A DNA stretch of 64,000 nucleotides. It comes from Tetragonia tetragonoides. Lineage: Eukaryota; Streptophyta; Magnoliopsida; Caryophyllales; Aizoaceae. Position numbers and translations under genes: made by a program. The notes below the pieces were generated by a model that saw only the letters and a list, made by a program, of their open reading frames with translations, was not told where the DNA came from and searched no databases. The stretch is taken from assembly GCA_038025085.1 (NCBI GenBank), contig CM076146.1, positions 10,974,001 to 11,038,000 on the forward strand. Direction: 5' to 3'. Below are positions 57,484-64,000 of this stretch, one piece after another; the stretch's first letter is position 1; each line of letters starts with the position of its first letter.

Positions 57484-59079
57484 CCTACAGTCATTCTGAA
57501 TACAGCATTATCAACACTGATGAGAATGTAAGAATATTATTGCTCAGAGTTCAGGCAATAAACATTCGAAGATGTTGAATAATTTAATCATTGCTCTGTG
57601 TAGCACCAATCGTTATGCACCTCTAAATCATGATTCTGTCCAGGAAAGTATGAAAATTATCAGAAGCTTGAACCAGTTTACAAACATAAGAATATACTGT
57701 GTACAGCAAACAAAGGTCTCTACACGCCAAAAAGAGTTGAGGGAGTAGCAGATAGTAATGTTAACCTTTAAGCGTGGAAACAATGATTTGCATGCAACTG
57801 ATAAGTATGCTCCATGAAAGAAATTATAGAACATAAGATGTCAAAAAGAAATGATTCTATGATTCCACTGTACTCTCTTTCTTCCAGGAAATAATGCCCA
57901 TATGCCCGTATAATTTGAACAAAAATGTGACAACTAATCCATGACAAAGGGAGTCTGTGACAGTGGGGTGAAGAACATAACTCTTTACAAAAAAAAAATT
58001 GTGATGCAAAAAAAAATGTAAATCTTCTGACATTATCAAGCAAGGATTATTCAGCTAGGGAAGAGAAGAAGGACAAATTAACTCAAAGGGAAGAACAGAA
58101 GATAAACCCACTTCAAAAGCTAATACTCCTCAGGACTGTTTAACCTCCAACGAAAGGTATTCAAAGCCAAAGAACCTTATTTTCAAAACAGTCAATAAAT
58201 TCTAGAGCAACATCAACAAAGGGTGGAGAGGTTAGTTTCAAATATTGGCGCATCTTACCAATTGTTAACCACCACTTAAAGAATAAAACCAACAAGCTAG
58301 TAGAGTCCGAGTCCAAGTTAACTCCTACATTGGAAGGAATCTCTCATCCTTTTTGGTCTTTTTTTCATTTGCTTTTTTCAGTATAGCCGAAGTTGCATTG
58401 GACGTTTATAAACTTGTTTGATTCTAGCGAACCATTCTATATTCCTACGTGTCACCAGGATCATCATACAAGACTTTAACAATGTGCATCAGACAAGGAA
58501 AAGCAACGTCAACTCAACTTACAACCACCAAAACGGAGGTCCCAAAAAGAATAACAATTTAACATGCTAAGAACCTAGCATTTCAAACATTCGACAAAAC
58601 ACAGTGATATAGATAGAGCAACCTAAAGGAGGCTTAAAATCAGTATCCTAGAGACTGCAATTGCAAAGTTAACCAGCGTGCAACAAGATTTTGAATTTCC
58701 CTATCATGAAGCAAGACTATATATACATGAAGCAAGACTATATATACATGAAGGGCCAATTTTCAAAAGTTTTAAGTAGTAAGAGGAACTCAAACATTTC
58801 AAAATGCAAGTGTCAATATATCAGTACCAAGGGAAAAAAAAAAAGTTGAAGTTAAACGCTTGTCAGCTAAACGCCCCTGAGTGCCACATTTGATGTCTTT
58901 CCAGATGAAGTTGTAATAAACTAAGACTGAAAATGCTTCCAACAGTGGTTAGACAAGGAAATGGAATGGATAGAAAATGACATACGCATCAAGCCTAGCC
59001 TCACTGGAAGACAAACACCAAACACATTCAAGACGAAACGATAGAAGAATGCATCAAATATATGACAGAGAGTAGTACA
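57484..59079. other. Intergenic region between LINE and F-box gene
   Basis: 1.6 kb, AT-rich, with no supported gene. A 22-bp direct repeat (CATGAAGCAAGACTATATAT) stands at about 58707-58748. Part of it must hold the 3' UTR of the F-box gene. Confidence 0.6.
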
Positions 59080-60360
59080 CTAGCTGACTAGGTCAATACT
59101 CACATTGTTCTCAGCAGTACTTGAGCACCAATTCTTCAACGTGACAAGGGTATGCGTATATGTAAAGATAGAGAAAAAGCGTCCACCATGCATATCACGA
59201 AATGCATTTCTGTGCAATATTTCAAGCCTATGATTCTCAAGATGATACATAAACAGTACACGTGCTGAACCCAGAATAATGATGTCAGATTTTGGATGAA
59301 ACGCGTAGGGTTGTAACCACACAAGACCACTATAAAGCTCCACCTTTGACACCTTTCCCACAACAAACTGAGATGATATCTCATACTTTAAACTCCATTG
59401 CTCAGAATCACAACAGGTCTTAAGCAACCAAATGCGAAAATAGTCGTCCTCCTGCTTGGCATAAGAGAGACATCCTTTCAACAGCCCAATACATCCGTGT
59501 GCAGGTCCTATTACCGTACTTGGGCAATCAATTATGCAGACTTTGAAAGCTTTAAGGTCAATTCTTAGAATGTTATTCAACACAGATAATCGATATAATG
59601 CATCCTTCATGTAAATAGAATGCCTGACCAACCGAAAACATTTATCAGCAGCCGGTGGCTCTACTTGCACCTCATGTCTCATCCACTCACCAGTTTGGGA
59701 ATAAAAGACTTGCAAATACTGTGGCTGACTAGTAAGAGACAAAATAACAATCCGGAAATGAATGGACTCAGAAGGGTCAAAAGCTAGTGAGGCATATAAT
59801 GAAGGCAAACGAAGAGAAGGGCAAGGATGAGGAATGGGCACACATTCTCTGATTGCAGGGTTACACAGGTAGAACTGGGGTTTAGGACGCTTAACAAACA
59901 AAAGCAAACCATTGCAACAGTCCAGAAAATCAGGACCTCGATGTTTAAATGGCAATAGATGTTCGTACGACATCCTAGCATCAGAATCATTATTAATAGA
60001 ACGATGGAGAGTGGCTTTGAAAGGAGCAGATTTTATATAGTGAATAGCATCAGAGTGGCCCACGAGATGGAGAACCTGTTTTATGACATCTACAGAGCTG
60101 TTTGTCTTAACAGAGCTCAACTTACACTCAAGCCGGGCAACACGAAAGTAAACTCCCGAAACCGGAGCCTTAATGGACAAACGAGGAACACAGATATAGG
60201 AAATGATTCTGTGCCATTCCTTTGACACACACTTGCACCTAACCAGATCCATTTCCGGTAAGCTACTTAATATATCAAAAACCAGATCTTCACATAATAA
60301 CTGAAAGCGCTTTCCTTGACTGGTCATTTTTTCCTGGAAAGCAGCACTTAAAACCCGCAC
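59080..60360 (-). CDS. F-box protein with F-box-associated domain
   Basis: Single-exon ORF of 426 codons. The F-box lies at residues about 22-62 (LCEDLVFDILSSLPEMDLVR, CKCVSKEWHRIIS). Around residue 150 CCNGLLLFVKRPKPQFYLCN and PAIRECVPIPHP mark the start of the F-box-associated region, which continues to the C-terminus. In plants such proteins are the substrate adapters of SCF ubiquitin ligases and bind SKP1 by the F-box. The nearest type from memory is the At5g07610-like group; the substrate is unknown. The Met at residue 12 (MTSQGKRFQLLCEDL) may be the true start, giving 415 residues. A possible 5' UTR intron acceptor (TTTCTCAG) lies at 60385-60392 on the minus strand. No breaks are seen, so it is probably a working gene. 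Confidence 0.85.
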   Translation of the reverse strand: MRVLSAAFQEKMTSQGKRFQLLCEDLVFDILSSLPEMDLVRCKCVSKEWHRIISYICVPRLSIKAPVSGVYFRVARLECKLSSVKTNSSVDVIKQVLHLVGHSDAIHYIKSAPFKATLHRSINNDSDARMSYEHLLPFKHRGPDFLDCCNGLLLFVKRPKPQFYLCNPAIRECVPIPHPCPSLRLPSLYASLAFDPSESIHFRIVILSLTSQPQYLQVFYSQTGEWMRHEVQVEPPAADKCFRLVRHSIYMKDALYRLSVLNNILRIDLKAFKVCIIDCPSTVIGPAHGCIGLLKGCLSYAKQEDDYFRIWLLKTCCDSEQWSLKYEISSQFVVGKVSKVELYSGLVWLQPYAFHPKSDIIILGSARVLFMYHLENHRLEILHRNAFRDMHGGRFFSIFTYTHTLVTLKNWCSSTAENNVSIDLVS

Positions 60361-61754
60361 AGATGCCTCTTCTCTAATAACCGCCTGAGAAACAGTAGAT
60401 TATAAAAATTAGTATCCACTATCCCCCCATCATCCATCGTAGTAAGAAGTTACAGCAACGAAGGTTGTGGCAATACATCTCTGAAACTCAAAAGGTTAAA
60501 GCACAATACAGAATAAATTATACTTGTAGAATATAAGAAAGCTTTAGATGATTTTTTAACTTGCAAGCATTCAGCAATGAAACAGCACAAGTTTTAGACA
60601 TTATCAGCGCTAAATGATGACTCGTATCTAATCTTTATTTCCATAATCATTGCACAGATTAGTAACATTCATGACCTACTAACTTGAGAGAAAGAACTCT
60701 CAATGTTTGTCTACCATTTATCTTATGCCATTCAACAATTAATCAGAAAGGTCATATTTTAAGCCCTACCCATCATCAAATAAACTTCTAGGTCAAGAAA
60801 TATGAGAAAGCCAGGATGACTGCTATGTTATGCATTTCAGTTATGGTGTGTATACTTGATAGACGATTTGAGGTGAATTTGTTCAATGCCTAAGAGAATT
60901 GCACGTTTGGAATTGATCCAGTTCTATGACCTTTCAGGCTTTCATAACCGCTTAAATTTGGAGAATTTAAAATTACACCCCTCCACCTTGTAACTTCAAA
61001 ATTATCTCCCTCCTCCCTCTTCCCTACATTTGGAAGATTTCAGTTCATCAAAACGCTAGATGTGAAGGCATTTTTCTTCTATTGAAATTCTATTGAAATT
61101 CAGAATTTCAATTTGAGTATCCAAACACACTCTTATGGAAATCCCCTGGCACATTTGAGCACATTGACATCAACAAATCCACGATTAGAGGCAAGAGCCA
61201 AAAATATATATACATTTTAAGAAGATAGAAGTTACAGAAACAAACACGATAGCTGGGTTATTTAGAAGTGTACCAAGTAATTGGAACCTCCTCATCAAAG
61301 GCTAGCATATTAAGCAGGAAGCTTTTCATCAATAGAGCCAAACACAATAATCCAACCTCTAAATCTGACCATATTTATAGAAGCAAAGTGGTATAAGCAC
61401 ATCAAACATGTAACTACAAATCAACAAGAAGAAACAGGTCAAAGATTTGAACTTTGGGTATTCAAACTGATGAATCAGATGAGATACATAAAAGCTGGGT
61501 TTTTATGGGGCACAATCGATAGTTTTGATGCAGCTTTCAGCTTCTCAAATCTCAATTATCAAGTGGGATATGTACTAAGTGACCCAAAGGCAACGATGAA
61601 ACCAGATCAAAGATACATACAAACTTTTCAACAAATTGGAACATAGACAAACACAAAGATTGAATTGCAAGTTTGTACCAATAAAAATGTTTTAATTGGT
61701 ATAAACATGCATCGCATAAAAATAAAACTAGTACTCCATATACTTATATCTAAT

Positions 61755-61776
61755 CATCTATCTATCTATCTATCTA
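61755..61776. repeat. (ATCT)n microsatellite
   Basis: About five copies of ATCT. Confidence 0.9.
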
Positions 61777-62084
61777 TAACTCTTTATAGAAAGAAACTCT
61801 TAAAGTTTGGTGGTGTCAACATTATGCACTTTCTATTCTACTCATTCAACAACTTAAAGCTTTTCAATAAGAAAGGGGAAAAAAATAGTACTCATCAAAT
61901 TAGTACCCTCCTCAAATATATAAGAATCAAAATCAAGTAAAATTTGTTTAGTTTCAATTGCACGTTAATCTCCTAAACTTCTATCGTATAACTACCAATT
62001 AAAAAAGAGAAGTTGATTAGGAAAAAAAAATCAAACGAGATGAAAGGGCAAATGCGTATTTTTATTCACTAACTATGTTATCAG

Positions 62085-62330
62085 GACTAGGGTACGGGTG
62101 TCGAGTGTGGGTACGGGTCCAAGTGTCGGATACGTCATGGTTTGAAATTTGAGGACACGGGGATGTTGTCCAAAATTAGAGACAAGGGTACGGGGAACCT
62201 GTCCTAAACCTGGACACGGGTGCAGGGGTATGGCATTTTAAAAATACTTCGCCTCTCGCATCGCGCCTCGTGTTTTTGGACCCTATCACCTCGGAGCGCC
62301 TCGCGCTTTTTTAAACACAGCAGACTAATC
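62085..62330. repeat. Dispersed-type repeat rich in GGGTACGGGT
   Basis: Repeated GGTACGGGT, GACACGGG and GTGTCGGATACG pieces, then CGCCTCTCGCATCGCGCCTC. I recall such sequence as widely dispersed in plant genomes, but cannot name the family. It is GC-rich in an AT-rich region. Confidence 0.5.
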
Positions 62331-62442
62331 CCATGGGACTTGAAGTGAACAGGCAGGAAGTTCTCCATTGGCTCTGAGGGGGCTCTGATTTGGAACCTCT
62401 AGTCATATAAATTTTCGACATTTTTGGTTTTTATGTTTGAAT

Positions 62443-62461
62443 CCCCCCCCCCCCCCCCCCC
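62443..62461. repeat. Poly(C) tract
   Basis: 19 C in a row. Confidence 0.95.
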
Positions 62462-63601
62462 GCTTTTTTTATATTTAGAAATCATGTTTTGGTGCCTTGT
62501 TTTCTGTCTCTGTTTTTGTGCAAAATACTAGACATAAGTAATATTTATCTCTGGAGCAATATGATCTGGCTTACTAGTACTCTTATTTTTGGTCCCAACT
62601 ATTTGTTGTTTTTTGTTAGTTTGTATAGAAGTTGGGTGTCAGTACTCAGGGCTCTCTGATAATATGTCAGCCAAGATCTATATGGCTGACCTGAGTAAAT
62701 GATTTAAGACTCGATTGGGTTGGTGCATTGGTTCGTGTGCACATTGGGGTTCAGTTTAATGGCGGGAAAAATAATTTTTTGGGGAAGTGGTTTGTTAAGA
62801 ATGTTAACTTTTCAGACTTTCTTGGAAAATAATTTGCCTACCAATAAGTTGCTCGTTGGGTAGAGTCCAACTTGAAGAAATGAACAGAATATTCCACTTG
62901 ATATGTGATTCTATGAGGTCTACAACTCTTTGTTTATGAAACAATTTAAGGAGAATGAATGAGGTGCTCTCGACGTGGTACCAGCTTACGAGGATTTTAA
63001 GCCGAATAGCTACAATTAGCTAGAACGATACTTATTTTCTGGTTAATTATAGGAAAATTTGCGGCAACTATTATTTCTATGTCACTTTTTATAAACAACT
63101 ACAGTATCTTTTATGGCACTACCTTTTTGGAATACGGCGAAGTTAGGGCCTAAAGTGATGAAATTACTCTTTAAAACCTTATTTTAAATTCATAATGAAG
63201 ATTCCTTCCTCATTTGGTTTGTGGCTCTCTTCAAGACCAACCCACCTCCTGTCTTAATCGAAAAATTGACATAAGCATAGTGAAGAAAAAAAGAAACAGT
63301 TTTGAGGGCAATATAAGAGTTTAGTGTGGGCATTGAGGAGGTCTTGAATAGTTCGTACGTTAGGATTTTTGGTGGGCTTGATTTTTTTGAGGGGAATGTC
63401 CTTTGTTGTGTCCTTGTGGGAGATTAAGCATTCTTGGTGAGCAGTTGAAGATTGATTCATGTCTACTTTGAAACTTACTTGTGAACTGTTCTTGCTAGTT
63501 TTAAGGAATGGAAGCTCATTAACTAGGTATAACATGCTGTTTATAGTTGTTTAGTTTATTCATGTTTCTGGGCGCTGAAGTTTGTTGAAATAACTAATCA
63601 G

Positions 63602-64000
63602 GCCCTGGATGCTGAGGGCATGGATATGGAAATTGACTTATCCAACCTGGGGACTGTCAACACAATGTTTGCTGCATTATTCAGGTAAACGGAATTCTAA
63701 ATTTAGTGTTTCAATGCAATTGTTTTTCTCTGCTTGCTGAGCAATTTGTATATTGTTGGTTTCCAGTAAGCTAGGTGTCCCTATCAAGACAACCATCTCT
63801 GCTAATGTTCTGGAAGAAGCACTAAATGGAACTGTGACTGTTAGCCCACTACCCATTGGGACATCAGTTAGTGGAAAGGTGCTTATTTGATTATTGCTTA
63901 AATTCGTGTTTTTTCAAATGCAGTTTCTTCATATGTTCTATGTTTCTATTGCAGGTAGAGAAGCAATGTGCCCACTTCTTTGGTGTGACAATCAATGAGG
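63602..64000 (+). CDS. ARG1: ARG1-like DnaJ-family protein, three internal exons, runs off the window
   Basis: Exons 63602-63684, 63767-63878 and 63955-64000+, with GT-AG introns of 82 and 76 bp. They read ALDAEGMDMEIDLSNLGTVN, FAALFSKLGVPIKTTISANV, EEALNGTVTVSPLPIGTSVS and KVEKQCAHFFGVTINE. I recognise this as the part just after the J domain of ARG1 (ALTERED RESPONSE TO GRAVITY 1), a membrane-associated DnaJ protein needed for gravitropism in Arabidopsis. The acceptor is placed at ACTAATCAG (63601) because the ARG1 protein joins there. The exons with the J domain are not seen in the 3 kb upstream. The rest of the gene is beyond the right edge. The three exons are free of breaks. Confidence 0.75.

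Larger units (their letters stand above)
60361..63601. other. Intergenic and possible intron sequence between F-box and ARG1-like genes
   Basis: 3.2 kb, AT-rich. It should hold the F-box promoter and the sequence upstream of the ARG1-like exon. I looked for J-domain exons (HPDK, YDNAG) and found none. Repeats are listed separately. The minus frame 63254-63535 has no recognisable domain. Confidence 0.55.

Noticed and set aside
57484..57500. Target site duplication of the LINE
   Set aside because: I compared the flanks near 54440 and 57483 and saw no convincing direct repeat.
63254..63535. 93-codon minus-strand frame with KKIKPTKNPNVRTIQDLL
   Set aside because: It looks somewhat protein-like, but no family is recognised and no partner exon is seen. 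Left out for lack of support.

Overview
The window is nuclear DNA of a flowering plant, probably a eudicot; the species cannot be read from it. The signs are spliced genes with GT-AG introns, Ty3/gypsy elements of the Tat lineage (RT, RNase H, a second archaeal-type RNase H, integrase), a plant L1-type LINE with an RNase H domain, the 3' end of a TS-type SINE with a (TTG)n tail, a plant F-box gene and an ARG1-type DnaJ gene. About 57 kb is a nest of retrotransposons; only the last 6.5 kb looks like ordinary gene space.

Layout, oldest to youngest. Element TD (24562-54225, minus strand) is an old Tat element. It was hit by a 4-kb solo LTR (27433-31470, TSD CTTCT), by a complete Tat element T2 (32009-46196, TSD ATCTC) and, at its left end, by Tat element T3 (right LTR 23302-24561). 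T3 was then broken at 18803/18804 by another LTR retrotransposon with an initiator-Met primer site and a 2.6-kb LTR (outer element, 1-841 internal part, LTR 842-18803). Tat element T1 (1403-16752, TSD GCAAT) landed inside that LTR. All the LTR elements are read from the minus strand. To the right lie a 5'-truncated LINE (54449-57483, minus), an F-box gene (59080-60360, minus) and the start of an ARG1-like chaperone fragment (63602-64000, plus).

The main observation is in the Tat elements. All four carry, or carry the remains of, spliced genes on the plus strand, antisense to gag-pol, between pol and the 3' LTR. T1 has two. The first is an apparently intact seven-exon gene for a 720-residue plant mobile domain protein (4624-7674). 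The second is a two-exon gene with one frameshift (8473-9984). T2 and TD carry a second type of PMD-like gene, now decayed (33153-36480, 24562-27249). T3 keeps the last exon of a T1-like gene (18805-19147). In T1 the gag and protease region is gone and pol is full of stops, yet the antisense gene is open through all seven exons.

T1 also has arrays of 15-bp imperfect palindromes (about AGCGGYYNARCCGCT) repeated every 20-21 bp. They lie upstream of the TATA-like boxes of both antisense genes and in the LTR upstream of the LTR TATA box. A shared operator-like sequence at the sense promoter and at both antisense promoters suggests a self-contained regulatory circuit. The arrays and their spacing are seen directly; the circuit is inference.
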